26,218 nucleotides of DNA from a virus. The notes beneath the pieces were generated by a model. It ran no database searches and had not been told where the DNA came from. It saw only the letters and a list, made by a program, of their open reading frames with translations. Position 1 is the first letter of the stretch. Every line of letters starts with the position of its first letter. The stretch covers positions 1 to 26,218 of IMG/VR virus record IMGVR_UViG_3300009151_005621; one strand, 5' to 3'. Positions 7,025 to 15,692 of this stretch are shown piece after piece. The translations under genes and the position numbers were made by a program.

Positions 7025-7363
7025 ATGGTTGACGAAAGAACGGTTGTAGAGTATAATTTCATTGAGGTCAATGGAGCAAATGGATTAAAACTTACTTCAG
7101 GAGAATTTGAAAATGTTATTGTTACATTAAGCGATCTTAGTGTATCTGATGATGGTACAGATAATCCAGATGGCCATGCTGTATTAAGTTTTAATTACGA
7201 TGTGGTTTATGACGCAGAAAAACCAAAAGAATTATTTGAAACCTTAGAATTTAAAAATACTATAGGTGATATTTTATTAAAAATTCTTTCAGATAGTATT
7301 AAACAAGCAGGAGAAAATATTGAATCTGAATACGCTGATTTTGAAGAACCTTCATTACTCTGA
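7025..7363 (+). CDS. Conserved-position phage protein of unknown function between uvsX and gp41
   Basis: 112 residues, acidic, soluble. Strand-rich first two thirds (VVEYNFIEVNG, ENVIVTLSDLSVS, AVLSFNYDVVYD) followed by one amphipathic helix (FKNTIGDILLKILSDSIKQA). TAGGAG at 7013-7018 places the ATG well. The last 44 bases overlap the start of the gp41 gene, and that overlap contains the gp41 ribosome site, so the two are tightly coupled. I do not recognise the family. The location suggests a role in replication or recombination, but that is only context. Confidence 0.75.
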   Translation: MVDERTVVEYNFIEVNGANGLKLTSGEFENVIVTLSDLSVSDDGTDNPDGHAVLSFNYDVVYDAEKPKELFETLEFKNTIGDILLKILSDSIKQAGENIESEYADFEEPSLL

Positions 7364-8717
7364 AGAATATACTAGAAAAGTATTACCTTTTTTAAGGGCA
7401 GATTATTTTAATGATAGAAATGAACGAACAATTTTTAACGAGATTAGTTCGTTTATTACTAATTATGGAAATATTCCAACATACGAAGCTCTTATTATTC
7501 AGTTGAATGAAAAACAAGTTTCAGAAGAAGAACATAAAGAAACGTTTACATTATTAAATGAATTGCATGAAGCTAAATCTGAAACTGTAGATTTAGAATG
7601 GTTAGTTGACAAAACAGAAACTTTTTGTCAAGATCAAGCAATCTTTAATGCCGTTAGGGAATCTATTACAATTCTCGATGGAAAACATAAAGATTTATCA
7701 AAAGGAAGTATTCCTACGTTATTATCTGAAGCATTGTCTGTTTCTTTTGATTCAAGTGTTGGTCATGATTATTTGGGTGATGCTGATAGCCGTTATGAAT
7801 ATTATCATAGAACTGAAGAAAAAGTTCCTTTTGGACTAAACTATTTTAATCTTATAACAAATGGTGGATTACCAAAGAAAACTTTAAATGTTATCTTAGC
7901 TCCACCTCATGGCGGTAAAAGTTTAATGATGTGTAACTTTGCAGCTGATTTTCAAACAGCAGGTAAAAATGTTTTATACATAACTTGTGAAATGGCTGAA
8001 GAAGAAATTGCAAAACGTATTGACGCTAATTTGCTTAGAATATCTATGGATGATTTAATGCAAATGGATAAATCAACTTTTGATAAAAAAATAAATTATG
8101 TTAAATCAAAAACTATTGGTAAATTATTCGTTAAAGAATATCCAACAGCTGCAGCTAATGTAAATCATTTTAGAACTTTATTGAATGAATTGCGTTTAAA
8201 GAAGAATTTCGTTCCTGATGTAGTTTTTATTGATTATTTAAATATCTGCGCTAGTTCTAGAATGAAGATGTCTGGTAGCATTAACACTTATACATATATT
8301 CAAGCTATTGCACAAGAATTACGTGGATTTGCTCAGGAATTTAGTATTCCAGTTATTACTGCAACTCAAACAACTCGTAGCGGCTCTCAAAGTAGTGATG
8401 TTGATATGAGCGATGTGTCAGAATCATTTGGTGTGCCTGCTATTGCTGATTTTATGTGTGCAATTATTAACAGCGAAGAGTTATATGATTTAAATCAAAT
8501 GATGATTAAACAGTTAAAAAATCGTTATAGAGATTTAAATTTAAATAAACGTTTTGTTGTTGGCGTTGATAGAGCTAAGATGAAATTATTTGATGTTGAA
8601 CAATCAGCTCAGGAAGGTATTACTGATGCTGGAAGCATGGATCCATCTGAGTCGTATAAATCTATGCAAAAACAAAATAAATTTGAAAAGAAATCATTTG
8701 ATGGGTTTAAAGTATGA
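7320..8717 (+). CDS. 41: gp41 replicative DNA helicase (DnaB family)
   Basis: Hexameric 5'-3' helicase of the T4-type replisome, partner of the gp61 primase. The N-terminal helical domain (LKNLHYSEEYTRKVLPFLRA) aligns by eye with T4 gp41. In the RecA-like domain Walker A is APPHGGKS (194-201), Walker B is VVFIDYLNI (301-309, Asp305), and the helicase blocks LYITCEMAEEEIAKRIDAN and VSESFGVPAIADFM are present. 465 residues against 475 in T4; no intein, although gp41 is a known intein host gene. The start is a TTG at 7320: AGGAG (7309-7313) lies 6 bases upstream, and the resulting N-terminus matches the T4 length. It overlaps the preceding gene by 44 bases. Confidence 0.95.
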   Translation: MNLNTLILKNLHYSEEYTRKVLPFLRADYFNDRNERTIFNEISSFITNYGNIPTYEALIIQLNEKQVSEEEHKETFTLLNELHEAKSETVDLEWLVDKTETFCQDQAIFNAVRESITILDGKHKDLSKGSIPTLLSEALSVSFDSSVGHDYLGDADSRYEYYHRTEEKVPFGLNYFNLITNGGLPKKTLNVILAPPHGGKSLMMCNFAADFQTAGKNVLYITCEMAEEEIAKRIDANLLRISMDDLMQMDKSTFDKKINYVKSKTIGKLFVKEYPTAAANVNHFRTLLNELRLKKNFVPDVVFIDYLNICASSRMKMSGSINTYTYIQAIAQELRGFAQEFSIPVITATQTTRSGSQSSDVDMSDVSESFGVPAIADFMCAIINSEELYDLNQMMIKQLKNRYRDLNLNKRFVVGVDRAKMKLFDVEQSAQEGITDAGSMDPSESYKSMQKQNKFEKKSFDGFKV

Positions 8718-9436
8718 CAAAAAGTGCAGTAGTAATAATTCCAACAACAGGAGCTGATACTCTTATAGAAACAATTGAGAGTGTTGCCAAACAAACATAT
8801 GATAATGTTACTGCCCTTATTGTGGTTGATGGAAAACAATTTGCATCTAAAGTAAGAAAAATGCTTTTAGGTAAAGGTTTTAATATTCCTTTGCGAGTTG
8901 AATATTTAGATGAAAATGTTGGAGCTAATGGTTTTTATGGGCATAGAATCTATGCAGCTTATTCTCATTTAGTTAATGAAGATTATATTTTCTTTCTTGA
9001 TCAAGATAATTGGTTTGAACCAAATCATATTAAAACTATGATTGATGAATTGGAATCAACTAAATCTGACTGGGTTTATAGCTTGCGTAATATTTATGAT
9101 AAAGATGGAAATTTTATTTATCAAGATAATTGCGAAAGTTTAGGTAAATGGGAAGCATGGACAAATTGTTATCACATAGATACTAATTGTTATTGTTTTA
9201 CTAATAAAGTTGCTGTGGTAATTGCTGGTGCTTGGCATGGAGGCTGGGGTCAAGATAGAGTAGTATTTCAAGCATTAAAACAATATTTTCCTAATTTTTC
9301 TTGTTCTGGTTATTATACTCTTGATTATAGGCTTGCCGGTAATTCTGGGTCGGTAACTAAAGAATTTTTTGAACAAGGTAACAAAATAATTAAATCTAAA
9401 TATAAAACTTATCCATGGAGAAAAAATGATAATTGA
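8714..9436 (+). CDS. Family 2 (GT-A fold) glycosyltransferase
   Basis: First gene of the glycan cluster, starting at ATGA overlapping the gp41 stop. GT2 layout: beta-strand VVIIPTTG (6-13), then TLIETIESVAKQTYDNVTAL, LIVVDG (35-40), and a metal/nucleotide-binding DxD-like DQD at residues 96-98 within YIFFLDQDNWFEP. 240 residues, a single catalytic domain with no membrane segment, so probably cytoplasmic. Donor and acceptor cannot be read from sequence. Translational coupling to the helicase gene ties it to the same early transcript. Confidence 0.9.
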   Translation: MTKSAVVIIPTTGADTLIETIESVAKQTYDNVTALIVVDGKQFASKVRKMLLGKGFNIPLRVEYLDENVGANGFYGHRIYAAYSHLVNEDYIFFLDQDNWFEPNHIKTMIDELESTKSDWVYSLRNIYDKDGNFIYQDNCESLGKWEAWTNCYHIDTNCYCFTNKVAVVIAGAWHGGWGQDRVVFQALKQYFPNFSCSGYYTLDYRLAGNSGSVTKEFFEQGNKIIKSKYKTYPWRKNDN

Positions 9437-9770
9437 TAAATTGTGGGGTTATGAAAATATTATCGTTAATACTGATTTATATTGCGGTAAGATTATTCAT
9501 GTAAATGCAGGTAAACGAGGTTCGTTTCATTATCACAAAATTAAAGATGAAACATTTTATTTGTTGAAAGGTAAAGTTCAAATAAATTATTCTCTTACTG
9601 ATGAATTTTATACTGATACTATTATTCTAAATGAAGGTGATAAATTTTATTTGCCTCCTGGGTTAAGGCATCAAATTGTTGGAATCGAGGATTCTGATAT
9701 AATTGAATTTTCAACAAAAGATATGGATGAAGATTCATATAGAGTTATTCGTAGCGAGGATTTTTTATGA
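9426..9770 (+). CDS. Cupin-fold protein, related to sugar-phosphate isomerase cupins
   Basis: 114 residues forming one cupin barrel. Motif 1 is visible as G-x5-HxHxxKDETF (His35, His37, Glu42), followed by YLLKGK; motif 2 is EGDKFYLPPGLRHQIVG (His82). The opening KLWGYENIIVNTDLYCGKI is like the cupin domain of type II mannose-6-phosphate isomerases and small capsule-locus cupins. A metal-dependent sugar-nucleotide or sugar-phosphate step is likely but the reaction is not determined. It overlaps the preceding gene by 11 bases and the next by 4. Confidence 0.88.
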   Translation: MIIDKLWGYENIIVNTDLYCGKIIHVNAGKRGSFHYHKIKDETFYLLKGKVQINYSLTDEFYTDTIILNEGDKFYLPPGLRHQIVGIEDSDIIEFSTKDMDEDSYRVIRSEDFL

Positions 9771-10429
9771 ATGTAGAAATTAATACATTATATTGGGATA
9801 ATGGGGCATATTTAATTGATTCGCATAAAAAGGTTACTGAACATTTAAAAATTCCTGTAAATTATCATAATATTGATGGGGCTAATCACGGTTTATGGAT
9901 GGATTATGTTTTAGAAAATTCTAAATCCGATATTGTTGGTTTTTTAGATAATGATTGTGTTCCATTAAATATGGAAATTATAAATTCTTCAATTGAATAT
10001 GTTACAAAATATAGAAGTTTTATTGGAGTTGCTCAATCATCAAATCATATATATCCATATAATCATATTTTTGCTGCTCCTAGTTTTTTCTTTATTTCTA
10101 AAAAATGTTGGGTTGATTTAGGTAAACCTTCATTTGCCGAGAATAAAAGATCTGATATAGCTGAAGAAGTTTCTTATGTAGCTGAAGAAAACAAAGTTCC
10201 GTATAAAGCAATTTATCCAACTTATTATGAACGAAGTCCTCTTGGTGGCGTTTGGCGATTAAGTAATTATGGTAATTTTGGTATTGGAACTCTTTTTGGT
10301 GATTCTATATATCATCTATATCAAGGAAGATACCAACAAAATGCAGATTTATTTAAACAACGCTGTGATGATATAATAAATGGCACTTTTTCAACTAATG
10401 GTAGTATGACTCCTTCAGTTTCTTTTTAA
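9767..10429 (+). CDS. Probable GT-A glycosyltransferase
   Basis: 220 residues. The segment DIVGFLDNDCVPLN (residues 55-68) carries a DxD motif (Asp61, Asp63) after a hydrophobic strand, the hallmark of GT-A enzymes. The N-terminal part (LYWDNGAYLIDSHKKVTEHL) lacks the classic GT2 opening, so it belongs to a divergent family. The C-terminal half has aromatic acceptor-type segments (HIYPYNHIFAAPSFFFISKK, GIGTLFGDSIYHLYQG). It starts by an ATGA overlap with the cupin gene. Confidence 0.78.
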   Translation: MNVEINTLYWDNGAYLIDSHKKVTEHLKIPVNYHNIDGANHGLWMDYVLENSKSDIVGFLDNDCVPLNMEIINSSIEYVTKYRSFIGVAQSSNHIYPYNHIFAAPSFFFISKKCWVDLGKPSFAENKRSDIAEEVSYVAEENKVPYKAIYPTYYERSPLGGVWRLSNYGNFGIGTLFGDSIYHLYQGRYQQNADLFKQRCDDIINGTFSTNGSMTPSVSF

Positions 10430-10439
10430 TGAATATTTT

Positions 10440-11165
10440 ATGAAAATTATAAATGTAACGCCAACAAATTTTGGTGGAAAATTTCGGTGCGGTGATGTTT
10501 TAGGTGCTTGTAATGTATTAGAAGCACTTAGAGTTACTGAAAATAATCAATTAATAAAATTTTATGTCCCAGATGAAAGTATTTTTCCTTCTGATTACGT
10601 TTTAAAATTTAAAAATTTTGTACAAAAACATACAGATTATTTTTCTGATGTTCCAGGAGAACATCAATTAGATGTTAATAATTTAAATATATGGGATTAC
10701 CGTTCAAATATTCCCGATAGAGTTAAAGTTGATAATTCTGCATATATTAAAGAAAAGAAAATTTGTATTTTTCCATTATTTGATGCTGCATATAATTTTT
10801 ATCGTAATTGGGATATTATACTATTAACAGGTTTGATTGATTATTATTCTGAAAACTTTTCTGATTATAGGTTAATTATATGCGCATCATTAAATATTAA
10901 ACATATAATTGATACAGTAGATTTAAAAAGTTTTGAAATTAGTTATGACTATGATGAAAATTTAAATCATGTTATGACTTGCGAATATTATATCGGTGGA
11001 GATACTGGAATGACGCATTTAGCTGGAGCATTAACTAATCCATCAAAAAATATATACTATTATTCTTGTAGGGAATTACTTCAAGTTTTTCCCCTTCATT
11101 GGAAATCTCATGGAGAAATACGAAGTTATAGTGAGTATGGATTTACATTAAAAATTGATCATTAA
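10440..11165 (+). CDS. GT9/heptosyltransferase-like (GT-B) glycosyltransferase
   Basis: 241 residues. The N-terminus GGKFRCGDVLGACNVLEALR is like the start of ADP-heptose transferases. The C-terminal domain has YYIGGDTGMTHLAGALTNP (residues 183-201), the DTGxxHLAxAL nucleotide-sugar-binding motif of GT9. It is shorter than cellular heptosyltransferases (about 320-350), so both Rossmann lobes are trimmed. There is no clear ribosome site in the 10-base gap, so reinitiation from the preceding gene is likely. Substrate unknown. Confidence 0.78.
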   Translation: MKIINVTPTNFGGKFRCGDVLGACNVLEALRVTENNQLIKFYVPDESIFPSDYVLKFKNFVQKHTDYFSDVPGEHQLDVNNLNIWDYRSNIPDRVKVDNSAYIKEKKICIFPLFDAAYNFYRNWDIILLTGLIDYYSENFSDYRLIICASLNIKHIIDTVDLKSFEISYDYDENLNHVMTCEYYIGGDTGMTHLAGALTNPSKNIYYYSCRELLQVFPLHWKSHGEIRSYSEYGFTLKIDH

Positions 11166-11175
11166 GCGAGGTTTT

Positions 11176-11874
11176 ATGAAATTATATGCCCAGCATGGAA
11201 GTAGTAATATGGGCGATTTTTTAAATTGCCTTCCTGTATTATCTGGAATATATAAACAATATGGAAAGATTGATTTAGTAATTCAGGATAGTATGGAGAA
11301 ATTTAATGGGTTTATAGATTTATTATCATATCAAGATATATTTAATACCGTTACATTTCAAAAAGAAACTCCGGAATTATCTGATTATATATGGTTTAAT
11401 AGCTGGGTTAATGGAGTTGAATATGATGGTATTAACCCGATTGAAACTACTAGGTATGAAAAATATATAAAACATGTTTCTGGAATTCAATTTAATATTG
11501 ATTCTGAATTTGAATTAAAAATACCTCATTTAAATATTGGTAAATTTGATACGGTTATTGGCGATAGATGTTCAAAAACTACTGTTGATACAAGTAGACC
11601 CTCAGAAGTATTAAAAAATTCTGGAAAATTTAATGATTCATTTTATTTGGATTTTTCTAGAAGTTGTATATATAATGCAAACGTTATTAAACAATCTAAT
11701 AAATTTATTACTATGTTTACAGGTATTAGCATATTAGCTGATTTAATGAACGTTCCTCTTGAAGTTTATTATACAAAAGAATTAGATGGTTGGCAAAATC
11801 AACCTATACAATATTCGTATATGAAACATTTTTATGCGAATAGAAAATCTACGTTAAAATTATTAGATGAGTGA
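11176..11874 (+). CDS. Probable GT-B type glycosyltransferase, heptosyltransferase-like N-terminus
   Basis: The ATG at 11176 is preferred over an in-frame start at 11155 because GCGAGG (11166-11171) precedes it. 232 residues opening KLYAQHGSSNMGDFLNCLPV, the glycine/asparagine loop typical of GT9-like proteins, which find a nucleotide sugar between two Rossmann domains. A later segment KFITMFTGISILADLMNVPL replaces the DTGxxHLA motif with FTGISILAD, so it is divergent and could be catalytically altered. It follows another GT9-like gene, suggesting duplication or paired transfer steps. Confidence 0.65.
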   Translation: MKLYAQHGSSNMGDFLNCLPVLSGIYKQYGKIDLVIQDSMEKFNGFIDLLSYQDIFNTVTFQKETPELSDYIWFNSWVNGVEYDGINPIETTRYEKYIKHVSGIQFNIDSEFELKIPHLNIGKFDTVIGDRCSKTTVDTSRPSEVLKNSGKFNDSFYLDFSRSCIYNANVIKQSNKFITMFTGISILADLMNVPLEVYYTKELDGWQNQPIQYSYMKHFYANRKSTLKLLDE

Positions 11875-11876
11875 TT

Positions 11877-12374
11877 ATGGACTTAATTGAATATAAAGGA
11901 AAAATATATCCTAAATTTCAAACTATAGGGTATGCTTCTCAGTTTGCTATCCCTTTTGCCAAACATTTTTGTATCGGTGAAGGTTTTGATATTGGGTGTA
12001 ATCGCATTGAATGGGCTTTTCCTGGATCCATTCCTATTGATTTAAATTTTAATGATGGGTGGGATGCATATAATTTACCAAAAGATTCCGTTGATTATAT
12101 TTACTCTAGTCATTGTTTAGAGCATTTACCTGATTGGGTAGATGCTTTAGATTATTGGAAAACTAAATTAAAAGTTGGTGGAATATTATTTTTGTATTTG
12201 CCTGATTATGCACAAACATATTGGAGACCTTGGAATAATTTTAAACATAAACATATTTTTACTCCTGAAATAATTGAAGATTATTTATCTGACAGAGGAT
12301 ATATTAATATATTTAAATCTGAGCGCGATTTAAATAATTCTTTTATGGTTGTTGGGGAAAAAAGTAATGATTGA
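11877..12374 (+). CDS. SAM-dependent methyltransferase (class I)
   Basis: 165 residues from ATG 11877; an in-frame GTG at 11871 is possible but adds only two residues. The AdoMet-binding loop is FDIGCNRIEW (37-46), followed by PIDLN, then SSHCLEHLPDW (77-87), the methyltransferase type 11 region after motif III, and GGILFLYLPD. In a glycan cluster it most likely methylates a sugar hydroxyl or a sugar nucleotide. It is shorter than most type 11 enzymes (about 200-250), with a compact C-terminus. It overlaps the next gene by 8 bases. Confidence 0.85.
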   Translation: MDLIEYKGKIYPKFQTIGYASQFAIPFAKHFCIGEGFDIGCNRIEWAFPGSIPIDLNFNDGWDAYNLPKDSVDYIYSSHCLEHLPDWVDALDYWKTKLKVGGILFLYLPDYAQTYWRPWNNFKHKHIFTPEIIEDYLSDRGYINIFKSERDLNNSFMVVGEKSND

Positions 12375-13743
12375 GTTAATTATATTTGACTTAGATGGAG
12401 TTTTGGTCGAATCTAAAGATTGGCATTATACAGCTTTAAATTCTGCATTATTATCAATTGATCCAAAATACGTTATATCTTATGATGAACATTTATGTAC
12501 TTATGATGGATTAACTACAACAAAAAAACTAGAATTACTATCAATTAATAAAGGATTAGACAAAATACATTTTAATAAAATATGGAAAGATAAACAATAT
12601 TCAACATTTAATATTTTGCGGCAAATAGAAGTTAATTCACATTTAATTAATATTTTTTTAACATTAAAACAAAAAAATATTAAAATTGCAGTAGCTACAA
12701 ATTCAATACGAGAATCCGTTAAATTATGTTTATTAAAATTGGGTATCTTAGAATATGTTGATTATTACATTAGTAATGAAGATGTTACTAAACCAAAACC
12801 ATTTCCTGAGATGTATTGGCGTTGTATGACTGCTTTAAATGTTATTCCGAAAAATACAATAATTGTTGAGGATAGTCATATCGGTAGAAAAGGAGCTCTT
12901 GATTCCGGAGCTAATCTATTAGCAATTGAAAACCCAGAAGATTTATCATTAGCTAAAATCGAAATGAAAATAAATGAAATTAATTCTGTGTCAAAAGAAA
13001 ACACTATTCCATGGATTGACAAAAAACTAAATGTATTAATTCCAATGGCTGGGCTTGGTTCTAGGTTTGCTCAAAAAGGATATACTTTTCCAAAACCATT
13101 AATTGATGTTAATGGTCGCCCTATGATTCAAGTTGTTGTTGAAAATTTAAATATTGATGCTAATTATATTTTTGTTGTTCAACAAGAACATTTAGAAAAA
13201 TATAATATTAAACACCTATTAAATTTAATTAAGCCAAATTCAAAAATAATTATTATTGATAGTTTAACTGAAGGTGCAGCTTGCACAACACTACTGGCTG
13301 AGGAATTTATAGATAATGATGCTCCATTATTAATTGCTAACTCTGATCAATATATTGAGTGGAATTCAAATGAAACTATGTATTCTTTTTCTAATAATAA
13401 TATTGATGGCGGAATGCTTGTATTTAATGCGGTTCACCCTAAATGGAGTTTTGCTAAACTTGGTAAGGATGGATTTGTTGAACAAGTTGCTGAAAAAGAT
13501 CCAATTAGCGATATAGCTAGTGTTGGAGTTTATTATTGGAATAAAGGTTCTGATTACGTTAAATATGCTAAACAAATGATTGAAAAGAATATTAGAGTTA
13601 ATAATGAATTTTATGTTTGTCCTGTAATTAATGAAGCTATTTCTGATGGTAAGAAATTTAAAGTTAGTTATGTTCAGGAAATGTGGGGTATTGGAACTCC
13701 AGAAGATTTAGATGCATTTTTAAAATTGAAAAAGGTTAATTAA
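12367..13743 (+). CDS. Bifunctional HAD phosphatase-nucleotidyltransferase fusion
   Basis: The ATG at 12367 follows GGGGAAAAAAG. 458 residues in two domains. Domain 1 (1 to about 205) is a HAD phosphatase of the beta-phosphoglucomutase type: FDLDGVLVES (7-16, Asp8 and Asp10), VATNS (109-113), TKPKPFPEMY (141-150), IIVEDSHIGRKGA (165-177). Domain 2 (about 220-458) is a sugar-1-phosphate nucleotidyltransferase: LIPMAGLGSRF (224-234), FPKPLIDVNGRPMI (241-254), and the metal-binding NSDQY (325-329). The pairing suggests it makes an NDP-activated sugar or polyol and removes a phosphate from a precursor; the actual substrate is unknown. Overlaps the methyltransferase gene. Confidence 0.9.
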   Translation: MIELIIFDLDGVLVESKDWHYTALNSALLSIDPKYVISYDEHLCTYDGLTTTKKLELLSINKGLDKIHFNKIWKDKQYSTFNILRQIEVNSHLINIFLTLKQKNIKIAVATNSIRESVKLCLLKLGILEYVDYYISNEDVTKPKPFPEMYWRCMTALNVIPKNTIIVEDSHIGRKGALDSGANLLAIENPEDLSLAKIEMKINEINSVSKENTIPWIDKKLNVLIPMAGLGSRFAQKGYTFPKPLIDVNGRPMIQVVVENLNIDANYIFVVQQEHLEKYNIKHLLNLIKPNSKIIIIDSLTEGAACTTLLAEEFIDNDAPLLIANSDQYIEWNSNETMYSFSNNNIDGGMLVFNAVHPKWSFAKLGKDGFVEQVAEKDPISDIASVGVYYWNKGSDYVKYAKQMIEKNIRVNNEFYVCPVINEAISDGKKFKVSYVQEMWGIGTPEDLDAFLKLKKVN

Positions 13744-13744
13744 T

Positions 13745-14542
13745 ATGGATGATATTACTTTAGTATCAATGTTTTATGATATAGGTAGAGAACAATGGAA
13801 CCTTTACCCTAGAAAAGTTGATGAATATATTTCTGCTTTTGAGAAATTTTTAGATTACAATTATACAATGATTGTATTTATCGATGATAGATATATCGAT
13901 AAATTGCAAGAAAAAGTTATTGGATCTAAAATTACCCTTATTCCTATTAATCAACATTGGGTTTTGTCTAATTTATGGTCTTGGTCTAGGTTGGATAAAG
14001 AAAAAGAAATAATGTCTAGTTTGAAATATCAATCGCTAGTTACTCATAGAATAGAACGAAACTATCCGGAAAACGTTAATCCATATTATACAATATTAAC
14101 TCACAGTAAAATAGATGTTGTTAATTATGCTATAGATAATAATTTAATTGACAGTAGTTATGTTGCTTGGGTTGATTTTGGGTATTTTCATGGAAAAACT
14201 TCTGAAGAATTTTTACCTACTGGACCTTTAGATTTAAATAAGTTTGATTTGGATAAAGTTAATATTTGTTTAATTAATCCCATTACCGATAGAGATCAAG
14301 ATATAATTTATAGTTTACAGCAAGCTCCAGAGAAAATTGGAGCCTATTTCTTTTTAGCTAGTAAGCAAAAAATGTATGAATTTCAGCAATTATGTCATAA
14401 ATGGTTATTAACTTTTCAAGAAAAAAATATTGCTGATGATGAACAAGCAATCTGGCTTCAGTGTTATTTCGAGAATTTGGATTTGTTTAAAACTCATATA
14501 TTTTATAAATGGCATCAAGCATTAAGAGAGTTTTCTAAATGA
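13745..14542 (+). CDS. HtrL/YibB (WlaTC)-family putative glycosyltransferase
   Basis: 265 residues. The opening TLVSMFYDIGREQWNLYPRK, followed by NYTMIVFIDDRY, fits the HtrL_YibB family, found in LPS and lipooligosaccharide loci of Escherichia and Campylobacter. Later YVAWVDFGYFHGK (139-151) fits the family's central aspartate motif. Family members are thought to transfer sugars but few have been tested. It starts 1 base after the HAD fusion gene and ends overlapping the next gene. Family call is good; activity inferred. Confidence 0.82.
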   Translation: MDDITLVSMFYDIGREQWNLYPRKVDEYISAFEKFLDYNYTMIVFIDDRYIDKLQEKVIGSKITLIPINQHWVLSNLWSWSRLDKEKEIMSSLKYQSLVTHRIERNYPENVNPYYTILTHSKIDVVNYAIDNNLIDSSYVAWVDFGYFHGKTSEEFLPTGPLDLNKFDLDKVNICLINPITDRDQDIIYSLQQAPEKIGAYFFLASKQKMYEFQQLCHKWLLTFQEKNIADDEQAIWLQCYFENLDLFKTHIFYKWHQALREFSK

Positions 14543-15252
14543 ATATAGCTATTCTATTAACTGGAAATATACGAACTTTAGATTTATGTAAACAAAATAC
14601 TTTAAATGCATTTAAATTCTTATCTCCTGATTATTTTGTTTCTACATATAATGCTTCGCATCAATATCATTATTTGGTAAAAAATGCTATTAACTTTAAC
14701 AACGATTCTATATTAACTGATATACAAATAGAAGAAAAATTTTTAGATTTTTATCCAAAATCTATATTAATTGATGATATTTTGTATGCTAAAAATGTAT
14801 ATGAAACTGAATCTAAAAAGTTTAATAAAAATATGATATTTGATGCTTCATCTCATTTTTTACAATTTTGGAAAATTAAACGCGGATTAGACTTAATACA
14901 GCAATATGAGATTGATAATAATATTTCGTATGACATTATTATAAAAACTAGAACAGATTTAATTTATAAAGATTTATCTTGTATTGATTTCGCAAATATT
15001 AATGAAAAGGTAGTTGTTTGTAATGGTGCAGTAGAACTAAACGATCAAGTTATAATTTCAACAAAACAAAATATGATTAATGTTATAAATTCTATGCTCA
15101 ATGAATTTTATAATTATACTAGTGAATATAGTAAAATAAACCCCCCGCATGGTTTATTAAAATATTCTATTGATAAAAATAACCTTAAACCTGATATTCA
15201 GCCATTATTAGAATATATACAAAGGGAAAATGGAATACGGAGTTATTTATGA
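14539..15252 (+). CDS. Putative glycosyltransferase-like protein, unassigned family
   Basis: 237 residues. The N-terminus MNIAILLTGNIRTLDLC, then PDYFVSTYNAS, and the central DIIIKTRTDLIYKD (132-145; Arg138, Asp140) resemble uncharacterised GT-A-like proteins of capsule loci and large DNA viruses, in which an R-x-D motif takes the place of DxD. The last third is Asn/Ile-rich and helical. It starts by ATGA overlap and ends overlapping the next gene by 4 bases. I do not know the substrate, and the enzymatic role rests mainly on the cluster. Confidence 0.65.
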   Translation: MNIAILLTGNIRTLDLCKQNTLNAFKFLSPDYFVSTYNASHQYHYLVKNAINFNNDSILTDIQIEEKFLDFYPKSILIDDILYAKNVYETESKKFNKNMIFDASSHFLQFWKIKRGLDLIQQYEIDNNISYDIIIKTRTDLIYKDLSCIDFANINEKVVVCNGAVELNDQVIISTKQNMINVINSMLNEFYNYTSEYSKINPPHGLLKYSIDKNNLKPDIQPLLEYIQRENGIRSYL

Positions 15253-15692
15253 AAATAATTTCGCATAGAGGAAATATAACTGGACCAAATTCTTTAACTG
15301 AAAATAGCCCAGAACAAATAAATTTGTGTATTTCAAAAGGATATGATGTTGAAATAGATATTTGGTATATTGATAGCGAATTTTATTTAGGTCACGATAA
15401 ACCTACATATAAAATTCCGTTTTCGTATTTAGTTGAAAGAAAAGAAAAATTATGGATTCATTGTAAAAATCAAGATGCTATATTTAAATTAAATAATATA
15501 GGGTTTAATTATTTCTGGCATCAAGAAGATGACGTTACGTTAACATCTCAGGAATTTATTTGGGCTTATCCAGATAAACATACAAAATATTATAGAAATC
15601 TTGTTATATTGGATTTTTCTAAAAATATTGATTTTGATTTTTATGCTGCTCGTAATGTATATGCTGTTTGTGTTGATTATATAGGAAATTAA
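15249..15692 (+). CDS. Minimal GDPD-like (glycerophosphodiester phosphodiesterase) protein
   Basis: 147 residues. The start IISHRGN (3-9) matches the catalytic His-Arg-Gly motif of GDPD enzymes; ENSPEQINLCISKGYDVEID (18-37) gives the second block with metal ligands Glu35 and Asp37; FYLGHDKPTY (46-55) gives the next His. A full GDPD TIM barrel needs about 230-250 residues, so only the front half is recognisable, with the rest shortened. No signal peptide, unlike secreted GDPDs. It could hydrolyse or transfer a glycerophospho group on a glycan; that is inference. Overlaps the preceding gene by 4 bases and abuts the next. Confidence 0.75.
   Translation: MKIISHRGNITGPNSLTENSPEQINLCISKGYDVEIDIWYIDSEFYLGHDKPTYKIPFSYLVERKEKLWIHCKNQDAIFKLNNIGFNYFWHQEDDVTLTSQEFIWAYPDKHTKYYRNLVILDFSKNIDFDFYAARNVYAVCVDYIGN

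Noticed and set aside
7606-7839. 77-residue + strand frame inside gp41 and a 60-residue frame at 13334
   Set aside because: Both are out-of-frame shadows in AT-rich coding DNA without ribosome sites.
7320-8717. Possible intein in gp41, a known split-intein host gene
   Set aside because: The helicase is continuous from N-domain to C-terminus at normal length, with uninterrupted Walker A and B regions.
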